NCBI RefSeq assembly: GCF_905220365.1
Contig: NC_061154.1
Coordinates: 9,982,001-10,046,000 of the forward strand
Direction of reading: 5' to 3'
DNA from: Vanessa cardui
Taxonomy: Eukaryota > Arthropoda > Insecta > Lepidoptera > Nymphalidae
Length of the DNA: 64,000 nt
The notes under the pieces were generated by a model. That model had not been told where the DNA came from, made no database searches, and saw only the letters and a list, made by a program, of their open reading frames with translations. Shown here piece after piece: positions 46,887 through 59,465 of this stretch. Position 1 is the first letter of the stretch. The number at the start of each line of letters is the position of its first letter. A program made the translations under genes and the position numbers.

Positions 46887-47861
46887 AAATAAACAAATAT
46901 GTCACATTGAGTTACAGGGTAGCATTTAAATAGTAAAATGTACAATAAATATGGGAACGTACGATCAAGTGAATGTATGATTACAACATATCTCCGAAAG
47001 GTGAGCCCAATAGGTAAATCGTAAAGATATTCTATTAAATTAGTTATTTCAAAATATCGTTACAAAATACTTAACGGTTACTACGACATATGACAGAACA
47101 CACAAAAGTTACATTTTTCTCTTTCTCACCTATAGGAGTTGAAGAGGATAGCAAGTCCTGTTTTTTATGTATTTATTTATTTGATTCATTTAATTATTGT
47201 GTAGTGTTAGTGTAATTTTCTTTAGTCATAATAAAATGGGTATTACGACATGTACTGTAATATCATCTATTTTCTCCGTTTTCTGACTCGTTAAGTAAAC
47301 GTATGCGCTATAATTATCTAGAACAAAAAAAAATGCAGTAGCTTAATTAAATATTAAGCAAATAGAGATTCGCTCAGTAAATATTCAAAGCATTTGAAAA
47401 CGTTTAAGCACGATTCTACAGCTATCTGCAAATAAATTTCTAGTGTTAGTGGTAAAAACAGAAAAAAGTAAAAAATGTTTGTGTAACTTACTATAGAATC
47501 AAAAGTTTCCTACGTCCTTCATTTATTAACTCCACTACTGAAATTCATGCTCTTGCTTTGACATTTATGACATCGGTTTGCAGTTTTATTCGACAAAGGT
47601 CGTATGAGATATTTTTGGATCTATCGATCGGCTTGCGATGAACATATTATTAGGAGTTCTGCATTATTAATTTTATGATATTTCAATATGGCTAGAATTT
47701 TTAATCTAGGCAAATTTTAGACGCGTTGCCAATATTGAGAACTTAGATGTTATATCATTTTTATTTGTATAGTATAGTATACGCTGAATTACACACCATT
47801 CAAACGGAATATCACAAAATTGTGTAGGTTTGGTGGTGGAATATTTCAGTGGGTGGCACTC
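46887..47861. other. AT-rich stretch
   Basis: A short run near 47780-47860 ('cacaccattcaaacgg...ggaatatttcagtgggtggcact') is a possible family A relic. Otherwise nothing recognised. Confidence 0.4.
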
Positions 47862-48190
47862 ACACTGTCTGCCTCATTGATCCTGAGATTTTGGATTCAA
47901 GTCCCAGGCCAGGTCGATAAAGTGTTATTTGATTTTCTATAGAAAGATTCTCAATAACAAGAAAGAGTATTTCCCTTGCTTCGGAAAGTACGTAAACCCA
48001 TTGTTCCTGTGCTTGACTCTCTCGATTCGGATTTGCCGTCCTATCAGATAACGAGAGATAGATAGAGGGTAAACCTGTCTTTGCGCAAACACTTCTTCAC
48101 TACATCTATATATATATCCTGCGTAGTTAGTCTCCTTTGAAATTGGCCACTGTCACCAAAATGGAATGGACGAAAGCATCATCATTACCT
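47862..48190 (+). mobile_element. SINE family D copy
   Basis: It starts with the tRNA-like 'tgcctcattgatcctgagattttggattcaagtcccaggcc' (B-box-like), followed by 'gataaagtgttatttgattttctat', 'tctctcgattcggatttgccgtcctat', 'acctgtctttgcgcaaacactt', 'tcctgcgtagttagtctcctttgaaattggcc' and a tail of 'atcatcatta'. Its order matches a common lepidopteran SINE as I recall it. Confidence 0.7.
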
Positions 48191-50583
48191 ACGCAGAGAA
48201 AAAAGCACAAAGCCAGTAGGGCCTTATTCTTCAAGTTGTAGAGTTACATTAATACTTGGAAAAGGTGCTTAACGAAATATGTATACTTTTAAAAAAATCA
48301 AGTGTTAGATTGTCACCTAACGCACGGCCCATACCGGTAGGACTTAAATTGGCCTAAATCGTCTATGATCCATGTTAATGAAAAATATAAATGAACTCTT
48401 TATTTCATTTCAGTATCCGAAATTATTGTATATACAAAAAACTTTTTGTTTTGTTTGTCTACTGCCTGTTTCTTTGATAATGGTAAATGATAAGCAAGAA
48501 TAGAAAATAGGATTGAAATGTCCTTCTGAAGGAACTATGCAGGAAAGAGATTGTGATCTTTTAGTTATTACTTTTATATCAGTTAATAAATTTTTAAAGT
48601 GAATTTTTATCTACCCCTTTTAGATTGTACAAGAGTCCAAACTACTATATAAAATTGCATTATCGTCTTATAGAATTCTAAAGATTATAATCTATAGAGG
48701 TTTTATATAAATTGAGCTTTAAACTAATTTAGTAATTTATATTTAAAAAAAAAATCAAATTTAGAATGAATATTAAATATGCGATTCCAAATTAGCTCAT
48801 GTTTGATAAAAAAATCGAAGGCCGATTCAAATTATTTGGCGCATTACCATTTGTTACTAATGTAGATGAACTCTTGCAAGTTGAAGATGCAACACTATAA
48901 TATAATACCGGGGAATAAAATTATTGCCGCTCTAATAACAACAATGACTCAGCTAATGTAATTGAAATGTTTTACTCGCTCGCAATCATTTTTTAGCAAT
49001 ACGACGAATTTGAATAAATCCATTCGTATATTTTATTATGAGTTACGCGATTAATTAAATGCCTTAATATTTTTTTTTTTTGATTAAATTAATCATTGCG
49101 CTTGTATCATAAAAGCAAAACTAATTATCGTTAAATATTTAAACAGTGATAGCTAATGATCGGCGTATATTATTAGCAAAAAAATTAGCCGATGTGATTT
49201 GCGAGCCATTTATTGTGCTTGGATGTTTTTTTTTGCATAAAACTTCGCGAACGTTCCAACTAATACGAAACAAACTTTCAACTCTGAACGACGAACGTGT
49301 AGTTTTTTTTTTAATTGTCAATACTTTTGTTTTATACATAAGATTTCATATTATACTCACTTTTTTCATTGTGCGGAGCTAAAGATCATTATTATGTACA
49401 AACAATAAGTAGCGTTTAACGACTTAGTCGTTAGAAACTGTTAATGCGCACAATAGTTGCTTAAGAAAATTGCAGAACAGGCGGCAAATAAGTCAACTAG
49501 TAATACGATTAACAATTGTTAAACCGTCTATTTCGAATAGATATGCTTTTTTTATTTCTCCTTATGGACGAAATAGTGTTCTTAAATCGATTACTTTATA
49601 ATAAAAAATGATAAATGTAGGTTTATTTGTCCAGTCGCTATGTGAAGCAATCGTTAGGTTAGATGCGCATATTTGTTTGATGTTAGTGAAAGGAATACTA
49701 TGTCTGTAAAGATGTTCGCTATTCTCTTAATCTTGTTAACAATTTAAAGGTATCAAGTTACTTGTTAAATAATTAAATGTGTAATATCATTATTTGTTTT
49801 TTTATTTTTTTTTATTTTATGAATATGTTTGTTATTAATGTTATGTATGTGTGTATTATATAATACACTTTTTATTTTAAGTAATCCCGAATGATTTATA
49901 ATTACTTTTATTATTAGTTATACGTTAAAAAAGATAATGCTATCTTACATCTAATTCTATTAAATTTTTTTTCTGTGCGTGATTTATATTTTTGATAAAA
50001 TCTTGAGAATGTAAGTTTCGTTACGAAAAAATTATGATTCATTTACTTGAACTTCTATTTCGAGGTTACTAAATTACTCGTTCATTATTTTATCAGACAG
50101 GTTATAAATTAAATTTACTTTTAACAAGACATTTTTTAAGTATATTTTAATGTGATAATTTTTTTTTATTTTTTAAAAAGTTTAATAAATCATGTTATAA
50201 TAACAGCTTGTGTTATATGATCTGACGCTGCTTGCATAAGAGCTACAATATTGCGAATAAATTGATGACATGCAAGTGATCAAGGTACGCGGCACTCGAG
50301 TGATTGTATCTTCACAGTTCACCGCCTTCATTAAATGTTCGCGAAATAGACCGCCTTCGAATATTTTACATATATTTCAAATCAATTTATATTTTTATAT
50401 TTAATTATTTTATATAATTTCTCAACTAATATAACTTTCGAAAGCGAATTCACAATTAATATAATTTTTTTGTAATTAAAAGGTTTTTTTTTTGTAAAAT
50501 AATCTCTTTCAAGATTGTGTGAAAGATGATATGACTGGAAAGAATTTTGCTTGTGATATGACGTCAGATAGTGAAGTACGTTT
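48191..50583. other. AT-rich unique stretch
   Basis: No gene signal. The overlapping frames at 49139-49382 on both strands are chance readings of low-complexity sequence with T-runs. Confidence 0.45.
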
Positions 50584-50868
50584 TACTTGGTGGTAGGGCT
50601 TTGTGTAAGCCCGTCTGGGTAGGTACCACTCACTCATTAGTTATTCTACCGCCAAATAACAGTACTCAGTATTGTTGTGTTCCGGTCTGAAGGGTGAGTG
50701 AGCCAACTACAGGCACAAGGGACAGAACATCTTAGTTCCCAAGGTTGGTGGCACATTAACGATGTAAGGAATAGTTAATATTTCTTACAGCGTCATTGTC
50801 TATGGGCGATGGTGACCACTTACCATCAGGTGGCCCAAATGCTCGTCCGCCAACCTATAACATAAAAA
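50584..50868 (+). repeat. Short repeat family A, reference copy
   Basis: The most complete copy. It starts 'acttggtggtagggctttgtgtaagcccgtctgggtaggtacc', passes 'attctaccgccaaataacagtactcagtattgttgtgttccgg' and 'cttagttcccaaggttggtggc', and ends 'accatcaggtggcccaaatgctcgtccgccaaccta'. It has no tRNA boxes and no open frame. The origin class (SINE or MITE) is not clear. Confidence 0.88.
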
Positions 50869-50951
50869 AAAAGATATACCGCAAATAAAATTTGGATAGG
50901 GAGGACGATGATGACGATGAATCATTTTCAAGATTATTAGATTTTATAGAT

Positions 50952-51127
50952 GACTAGTTATGTCTCAGGCTTTCGCTTGCGTGTAAGGGGTCGGTCGTTC
51001 GTTGCAGATCCTTTTCCTTTCTCCGAGTTCAAGTTTAGTTGGTTAAGTGAAATTTCATCAAATTTTGTTAAGTGATTTGGCCATGAAATAACAGACAGAG
51101 TGACTTTCGTATTTTTATATTAGTAGG
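50952..51127 (-). mobile_element. Helitron-like family H4 copy
   Basis: It begins 'actagttatgtctcaggctttcgcttgcg', contains 'gatttggccatgaaataacagacagagtgactttcg' and ends 'tattttatattagtagg' in reverse orientation, matching 45243-45411. Confidence 0.68.
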
Positions 51128-53212
51128 GATTTTATTACAGTCGTATTACGTTCATTTTGTAGAAAGAGAAAGCCCATATATATTTATATTTATTATTATT
51201 GCGTAATGTCCTGTTTCTAGATGTACGATAGCATTTGATTCCTCCATAAAGTAGTATAACGGAAACCATTCTGAACTAAAGTCTTGGGTCTGTTCCAAAC
51301 TTGATCTTATTTGATGATTTGTATACTGTCTAAAGCTTATATTTGGCTTGTGTAATCAACTGTATACAATGGTATGACGCGATCCTGTGGGGCCAGAATA
51401 ATGGCCAGTATCACGTGCGGGGGCGATCCCGCATTCAATAAATTATTCAGTATCCTTCGCAGTTTATTTTCTTGTATGCTCCTTTTAGTTTTGGGGGAGT
51501 TCAAGTGGTCACGTCCTTGTCGGAATATTAGATGTTATGTTTGACGATTGCAGACCTAATACGCCGTGCAAGATCATAATATATTGTTTATTTCACATTC
51601 TATTTAGTCAGTAATAAGGCATTTTAAATCAATTAGTAAACGCAACGGAAACATAAAGAGAAATGAAGTAGCAGACTTTTGTAATACTTTTTTTTATAAA
51701 AAAATATTCGCATGCAGACGAAATAAATGTGACATAAACAGCCATTATTCCAAAAGTGTGTGCAAATCGACGAATTCCCCAACTTGAAAGTCGGAAATAA
51801 CGTTCTGATGCAAATTCATTTCGAGCGAGGAATAATGATTGATTTTGTCATGACGATGACACGTTGGAACTTCGCCAAATAAAGACTTACGTTTGAAGGA
51901 ATGTATCACTTAGGTACATAAAACAATAATTTTGGAGAGAATTCCATTTTTTTTTTCAGATGTCGTGAACGTAATTACCGTTAATGCGAATACGTTTCAA
52001 TTCATGTAATTCGTGTTCAAAATTAAGTAAGCTTAACACACGCCCAAATGAAAGTAAAATATGACCTTTTTTCTTCGGAATGCGGATAAAGTAAAAGGAT
52101 TGATTTGATATAAATGATAATGATGAAATATTTGGTATTCCTGGTTATGATTATTACGCTTGATTTAAGTCATGGAACATGGCCAAAACTCTGAATAGGG
52201 TTAGTGTGTGGTCGTTTCCGAAGAGAGCGAAAGTGGATTTGCCACATGCGGTCATTTTTTGGCCTAGATCGGCAATTCTAGTTAAGGCACCGCCGTTCAC
52301 CCGAAGAGTACGTCATTCAAACCCGTATTCGCTGCTTTGCGTAACACGCTAACCCACGGTCAGTGAATGAACATAATCCACCAAGGTTTTATATTATTTT
52401 ATCATGATAAATTTTAAATTGTAATGTTATATTAAACATGATTTTTTTTTAATTTTAATTTGTCTTTTATTTTGACGTTTATTATTTATAGCGTAATAAA
52501 ATTTCTTACCGATGTAGTTATATAATCATATATATTTATTATTATGAATATACATGATTATATAACATACATCTTTTTTATTTTATTTATTACGGACATA
52601 TATATCCTTAGCATCCATACAATAATCATAATAACTGTTAATAAGAATTAAGTTAAAGTATTTTATAAACATCCGTGAATATTAAAGCAATAAAAAAAGA
52701 ATATTAAAAAACTGTGTTACGAAATGGAATTCCATCTTTAATTTAAAAAAAAAATGATAATAGTCTGAGATAATGAAATAACTTCGTAGCTATTGCTGAG
52801 TCAGCTGAGATTAACGCTTTAGAATTTTAAGACGCCTCCAAAGTCATTCAACTTAAATATAATTCAAATAATATACAGTAAGTTGAACAAAAGTATGAAG
52901 TAAGACTAATTGGGTAGAAAAAACAAATATTTTACTAAATTCTACATAAAATAAGAAACATTATGGTATCGATATTATTGTTCCACAGTAACTTTTTTTT
53001 AATCGTATTTTTCAATTCTATTATTTACTGATAGATATTGTGCGATCTGATGATATTCTAGCTCCAGCAAAGTGTTTCTTTTATTTTATTTATTATTGTT
53101 GTTGGATTATTATTAATTATTCCAGTGATTAGAGAGGGCCGGTGTAATGCTTGACTGTACCTAAAGTAGTTTAATTTTTTTTACTTGTCAATGGTAATAT
53201 TTCTTCGTGTGC
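51128..53212. other. Mostly AT-rich stretch with two GC-richer patches
   Basis: The patches at about 51370-51560 and 52200-52385 are less AT-rich. The second carries tRNA-like blocks ('gagtacgtcattcaaacccg', 'agatcggcaattctagtt') and may be a worn SINE. No gene signal. Confidence 0.35.
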
Positions 53213-53275
53213 CAGAGTCTATGGGCGAAGGGGACCACTGCTGAAAAGCAGGATGTCCACATACTCGTATGCCAA
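53213..53275 (+). repeat. Short repeat family A, 3' fragment
   Basis: 'agagtctatgggcgaaggggaccactgctgaaaagcaggatgtcc...actcgtatgcc' corresponds to the last ~60 bp of family A. Confidence 0.55.
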
Positions 53276-54142
53276 TATAATTGTACTAGGAGCTGTATTT
53301 CTGACTTTATATGGGTACAACAAGGCTCTATAAAGACCTTTGGGATTTAAGAACATACATAAAAAGAAAAAATATTGTATTTTCATTTCCCTCTCTTGTC
53401 ATTCTTTTAATTGATGAAAATCAAAATCCGTTGTATGGCTTAAAATGTTTCATTACAGACAGCTTTAAGCGACTTAGTTTTGTACTATATACATAAGTAG
53501 TGTATAGATATATTAAATTAATAATAACAACTCCAAGATGTATTACTTACAAAAATGTAATAGACATTCAATTTAGTTGTAACAATATTTCAATGAGCGT
53601 GAAAATGAATTATAATAGTCTAATTTATTTGTGTTAAGTGTTCTTAAACGCGGTTTAAAATATCAAATTCCTAAACAGTCCGTTTACCTAATCTTACTAC
53701 ATTAGAATTACGATGCGAATCACGTCACCGACTACTGCGCACTGTTTTGAAAGAATCTCTTTGGTCGTTATATACGTTACATAGTAGTAAATATGTGATT
53801 TGTATGCACGATCACAAATATTCACTTGTTAGAAAATTATCGTTTTTTGTTAGAAATGAGGAAAGAAGAGTCGTTTGATTGTCTTAAGAAATAACGTCAT
53901 AATTTTATGACTGACATGTACATAAGTCGTGACCCTAAACGGTACGACACTCTGTATGCGTGAGGCGTGTACTATATGCTTCGTTAGATGCATATTATGA
54001 TTATAATATTAATAAGAAATTTATATAATTGTATTTTATACTATACTTGTTCATACTTTAATTTATTATTATCACTTATTCGATAACCACATTTTCGACG
54101 TGTCACATCTGCACGGTCGCGGAATGCCCTAAAATTTTCTCA
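53276..54142. other. AT-rich stretch without recognised features
   Basis: No repeat or coding signal supported. Confidence 0.45.
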
Positions 54143-54425
54143 TCTATACATATAATAAAATTGGAGTGTCTATTTGTAATATTAAAATAGCTCTTTTTTA
54201 CTCAGCGCATATGGATGTATACACGGTACATATACCAAAATAACATTTATTAACAATTTTTGTCTGTCTATCTTTCTGGCTGTTTGTTTGTTCCGACTAA
54301 TCTCTGGAACGGCTAGAACGATTTTGACGGGACTTTCACTGGCAGATAACTGGTATAGAAACTTAGACTACAATAATTTTTTTTTGTTAAATTCAAACGC
54401 GTTGAAGGTCGCGGACACAGCTAGT
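54143..54425 (+). mobile_element. Helitron-like family H1, reference copy
   Basis: The best copy for the termini: it starts 'tctatacatataataaaattggagtgtc' and ends 'gaaggtcgcggacacagctagt'. In between are 'acggtacatataccaaaataaca', 'ttgttccgactaatctctggaacgg' and 'gattttgacgggactttcactggcagataactgg'. Non-autonomous; the TC...CTAG termini fit a Helitron. Confidence 0.78.
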
Positions 54426-55066
54426 CAATATATATTTTAAAGGCTAGAGTTGCTGGACAGTTGGCACCACTGCGAATAGATATTGGCAATGTAAATAATC
54501 TTACAATTATCAGTATCGACTAATACTGTACTGGAGTATCAACTCCACTAACGAAGGAAGGTAAACTACTTTAGGTTATCTTCCTTGTAACTTTAATTAA
54601 ATTGCCTTAATTGTCCTTGATATTGAAACAATTAGTGGAGTAATTAAAAAGTATGTCGTACCTTCATAATTATTTATTTTATTTAATGAATAAATTGTAT
54701 TTTGTATAAATAAAGTTGTATCACTCATATATACATAAGATATATCTGATTTAATTAATTCTTTTCAATAATTTATAGATATATATTTTAGTTTATTAGA
54801 ACCAATGTTAACATATGGAACGTAACATACATATATAGTTCTGTGTAGTAGTCATATGCTTCGGTAATTAAGCGGAATGGAGCTGTAACCGACCATAAAA
54901 AAGTCGTGAAGTATAAAACTTACTCCAAAGAAACTTTGGCAATAACACAAAAACCGATTTCAACTAAGTTTATAGAAATAATTCTATTTAAGAAATTTAC
55001 AAAGCAAATGTTTTTAATGTCTTTATACTATTTAAAGTTTAGTAAAGGTAATGTATGTAAAGATAA
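54426..55066. other. AT-rich stretch without recognised features
   Basis: No repeat or gene signal supported. Confidence 0.45.
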
Positions 55067-55285
55067 TGACGACCTCCGTGGTCGAGTGGTGTGTACACCG
55101 GTTTTCATGGGTACGCCACTCCGAGGTCCCGGGTGCGATTCCCGGCCGAGTCGATGTAGATTACCATTAGTTTTCTATGTTGTCTTGGGTCTGGGTGTTT
55201 GTGGTACCGTCGTTACTTCTGATTTTCCATAATACAAGTGCTTTAGCTACTTACATTGGAATCAGAGTAATGTATGGGATGTTGT
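55067..55285 (+). mobile_element. tRNA-derived SINE, family B, reference copy
   Basis: The head 'gacgacctccgtggtcgagtggtgtgtacaccgg' resembles a tRNA 5' half with an A box. 'gaggtcccgggtgcgattcccggcc' is a B box plus arm. The body is 'tctatgttgtcttgggtctgggtgtttgtggtaccgtcgttac' and the tail 'ttggaatcagagtaatgta'. The 108-codon open frame that runs into it is not a gene. Confidence 0.87.
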
Positions 55286-55375
55286 CTCATATTTATTATT
55301 ATTTAATATTATAATTTATATAATAATAGTACTGATTAATCTATAATGAGCACATGGTAACTAAATATTATCTCT

Positions 55376-55570
55376 ATTATAATATTATAAATGTGAACGT
55401 AACCTTGTCTGTCTGTCTGTCGCACTTTCACGATCAAGCCGCTGAACCAAATATGATGCAATTTGGTATGAAACAAACCTGAACTCTAAGAAGGGACATA
55501 GGCTTTCTTGCCTGACACATGACAACCAACAGTCTAAAACGCGAGAGAAACCGCGGGCGACTACTAGTTT
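55376..55570 (+). mobile_element. Helitron-like family H3, reference copy
   Basis: It runs from 'tattataatattataaatgtgaacgtaacc' through '(tgtc)n gcactttcacg' and 'aagaagggacataggcttt' to 'gcgagagaaaccgcgggcgactactagtt'. It serves as the uninterrupted template for 21721-22139. Confidence 0.75.
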
Positions 55571-55769
55571 ATTTTACATATAAAATAAATACTTATTATT
55601 TTATTTTATTTTAATTATTTTAAATTTGGAATATAATAATATTTCTTCGGTGAAGAAATGAACGCGTGATCTTCGCCGAGTGTCAAAACGTTTCGTCATA
55701 TTGGAAAGGAAATTATTGCACCTACAGATTTGAGACGCATTTTATTCCTGAGATTGTTACGTGAATACA

Positions 55770-55850
55770 CTATAGGTCATCTCACGGTAAGCGGTCACCT
55801 CTACTTGTAATCAATGACATTCATTGCCAATGCTAAGCATGGGGACTCAT
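55770..55850 (-). repeat. Short repeat family A, fragment
   Basis: 'aggtcatctcacggtaagcggtcacctctacttg' and 'ttgccaatgctaagcatgggga' resemble the reversed 3' part of family A, heavily mutated. Confidence 0.4.
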
Positions 55851-55851
55851 G

Positions 55852-56112
55852 TATATCATTACATAGTATAAAACACTGTCCACCGCTGTCTGTCCCTATG
55901 TAAGCTTACATTTTTAAAATTACGCAAAGGATTTTGATGCGGTTTTTTTAAAAGATAGAATGATTCGAGAGTAAGGTTTTTGTATATAATTTATAGAAAA
56001 TATAATAAAGAAACACTGACAATTGTAGAAGTTTCTTGTTATATCGTAAATAAACAAATTCTGTAGTTTATTGTTGCATATTGCACCCGTGCCAAGCCGG
56101 GGCGGGACCCTA
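55852..56112 (+). mobile_element. Helitron-like family H2 copy
   Basis: 'tatcattacatagtataaaacactgtccaccgctgtctgtccctatg', 'aaaggattttgatgcgg', 'aataaagaaacactgacaattgtagaagtttc' and the end 'tgccaagccggggcgggaccctat', where the usual CTAGT terminus is mutated. Confidence 0.72.
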
Positions 56113-56494
56113 TTATATTATATCTACATATTACTCACTTATTTTACTTATGTTACTTATAAGCACATATACACTACGTTCCAATGAGAAAAAAAATTAT
56201 GTTACCTTGTATAAAAATAATCACAATAACAAAATAACATTATTCATCAAATAAGCTGAAAAATGCAAGCGAATGTATATAATAATAGCAAAGGTTTTTT
56301 ATATAATATACACCCGACAACATATTTTGATTATTACGCTGCACGAGTGTTGGAGATAAGAAAACTAAATGCAGAGCTGACTTTGCAGTTTAACGCTTAA
56401 CGATTTATTCACATTTAACGTTTTCGTTATGAAAAATAAAATAGCAAAGGATATCCTCTCAAATTGAATTTTTAAAGCATATCTGATAGGAGAG

Positions 56495-56672
56495 TTTGGG
56501 TACCACCCATTGATAATATAGTCTACCTTTAGACAGCAATTTTCTCGGCACTGTACCATTTGAAATGGTAAGGGAGCTACCGTTACTAGAGGTACACAAG
56601 ATATCTTAATATCGTAAGGTGAGTGACGTATTGGCAATGCAAGGAACGATCATTTTTAATAAGCGGCGGTAT
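56495..56672 (+). repeat. Short repeat family A, decayed copy
   Basis: 'gtttgggtaccacccattgata', 'gcaatttt...ctgtaccatttgaaatggta', 'gtgacgtattggcaatgcaaggaacgatc' follow family A order. A 90-codon minus frame overlapping it is a shadow. Confidence 0.55.
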
Positions 56673-59347
56673 CTATTAGTAACTGACTACTGACCACAAA
56701 GAACACAATAATTTATTCTAAATTTAAAAAGACAAAAAAAGGACAACAACACAAAATTCTTGTAATAAATTTACAAAGCAAGTTAAAGTGCAAATATTTA
56801 AAAAGTTAATATAAGTTTGTTACTAAATAAGAATGAATATTTTATTGTAATAAATACTATTGTTCAGTTCAGTTCTCTATGAAAGCAGATTGAACTAATT
56901 GAGGGTATCTGTATACGACAGTCAATAGGAAATAAAAAAAAATGTTTATTCACGAGTTATTAACGATATTTTCCCTCTAGTTTCGGAATAAAGCAAATGA
57001 CGCGAAGTGCTATTGAGTTTGACATTTGTATTGAAGAAAAAAATCTAACGTCGACTACCGGATGACATTTAAAGCTTCATTTTTGCGGAAAAACGAGGGC
57101 AATTACTCGGTCATTTCATAACCCGAACTAAAATTATTATATTTTTGTCCCTTTGAGTAAAAATATTATAATAGCAGTTATTTTTTTACACATTGTATAA
57201 CTATAATTTATTAGAATAATTTAATTAATAATATGTCGATTGACTATTTTTAGAATATGTTGTAATGTAATATTTTAGTTTATCACGATTAATACTGGCC
57301 GACTGTCTGATACTGGCCGGTAAGAAAAAGAATATCAAGAAATCGAACACGGCAGCATTGTTTTGTTATAATTCTAATTATTTTTAAAAATAATAGGAAT
57401 AGTAGGCCAGCTTTGGATATAAATACTCGATGAATTGTGAAACACGGATTTAGTGGGTAAAATAGATTTGAATAAGTGTTAATAAATGTATCTGGAAGAA
57501 TATGGTTCTTTAACTTATGACCATCCGAGGAATATAAATATTAATTTGAATCGATTTAAATTCGAATCAAAACTTATTTTATTTATATCGATACATCATT
57601 TATAGTTATTTAATTTAATGAATATAATTAAGTAAAAGAACACGAAAAGTCTTTAATGAAGAAACACTTATTTTTGACCGTTCATATGGGCAATAATGAA
57701 CCGGATATAAATTGTAACAGAAATAATATGATTATCTGTATGACGTAAGAGATGAAAGATTGCAACATATAAAAAATATATCAGACAAAGGCATAATTCT
57801 GCCATTAGCACTAGTCGGAGAATGTTTTAGAAAGGTCGAACCAAGGTTTATCTGAGGCTGTTTTATCTCAGTTGGGCAATTAACCTCTGATTACAAAAAC
57901 TTCAAGTATAATAAGACTGCAATGCTGATATAATTTACTTTATTATTATTATCAATAAGTTTCAAAATTGTAAACGCCGGTATTACTTTCTATGACTTAG
58001 TGACGACAAAACACGTTTTATATGAATATACAAATAATTGAGAATATATTTAAATTTAGTATCGATGCACACAATTATATAAAAGTTTAGTCGCTAATAT
58101 TATAAATGGACTATAAATATAGTATTCATAGCGTTTTAAGAGAAATTTCACGTATAAAAAGGTTGATATCTAATAAATATGATGTAACTTAGACAGCTTT
58201 GTAATGACGAAATTTGACGTAGATAATAAATAATCCGAAATTAGCATTAAAGGTATGATAAATATGACCAATGTATAGCAATATCGTAATAGTAAATATG
58301 AGTAGGTGGGTTATGTCAATAGAAAAAAGTTATTTTGAAAATATTACTAAAAATATATCCGAATATACTGTTGACCATGAATCGGAATAGTTCAAGGCGA
58401 AAGGCGCTTCAGTAATTGCACAAATCATTAGAGCCTATCGAATTATATGAAATCACTTTCAATGACATATTACGTGTTGCGATAACAAGACCGTCACTAA
58501 AAGTTTAACGTCTACTGCGTGTTGATATATTTTTTTAAATAATGCATCCAAAATTTTACTAGCATACAGATAAGTCTTTATGAACAGGTAGGTATGAAGT
58601 TTATTAAAACAATTATATTAATTATAATCATAGATAGTCAACATTTAAGATGTTTTTGATTAAAAGTCCTCCTCATAAATTTAATAACAAATTTTAAACT
58701 TAAAAAGTATTGTGTCTGCATTAAATAAATTAATCAAATATTATCAGACTCTATATTTATTTTCTATAATAGAAATTTAATACATTTAAGTACATACGTA
58801 AGTATGTTTTTATATATTTATCACACTATTGGGTTGTAAAATTCCACCGAAACGTTTTATCTTTTGACGTGTAAAAAAAGCCTTTTTATGCATATTAACT
58901 CATACTATATTATATATTTAAAAAATACAGATATCTTTAATTTACTTAGTATGCTACTTATAGCTACTCTCAATTTGTATGATTAGTTTTGAGACTTACT
59001 TACTCGAAATTGAAATTGAATAATTAATTCAATATATTTCACGTTATTTTAAAAATAATAATAATTATATAATACTATATGGTTATAAAATAGACTATAT
59101 AAAAATAATGGCTTAAGTTTTCTCGTAAACGTAGATTTCCCGTTTATATTGTGCTTTTTTTTCAAATATATTTCCGTTTAACAGAAATTTTATCAGTTAT
59201 AGCATAAACAAATATTAAACGACATTTTAAATCTATATATTTTATTAATATATATATAATAATAAAGTCTTGACTGATTTCAAACAAGTGGCCTATCAAT
59301 ACAAAGAGGATCATCGCTATCATATCGGGCGACCAATCAGACAAAAC
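56673..59347. other. Very AT-rich unique stretch
   Basis: No repeat family or coding signal recognised. Confidence 0.45.
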
Positions 59348-59465
59348 TGGAGAGACCAGTAATTCCAAGTCTTTAGTGCTTTGCGAGGCACGGCGATGTT
59401 GACAGAAACACTCAAAAACATTTATCGGCCTTCCATGGGACTTGAACTTAGTAAAGCAGAATCTG
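59348..59465 (-). repeat. SINE family D, decayed head fragment
   Basis: The reverse complement reads 'ctaagttcaagtcccatggaaggccgataaatg...ttgagtgtttctgtcaacat...cctcgcaaagcac', like the head and early body of family D at 47862. Confidence 0.5.

Noticed and set aside
55067..55160. Possible tRNA gene with A and B boxes
   Set aside because: The tRNA-like head continues into a shared non-tRNA body and tail at three loci, and cloverleaf arms are imperfect; it is a SINE.
54906..55232. 108-codon plus-strand open frame
   Set aside because: Its second half is the family B SINE at 55067-55285; no domain, no splice context.
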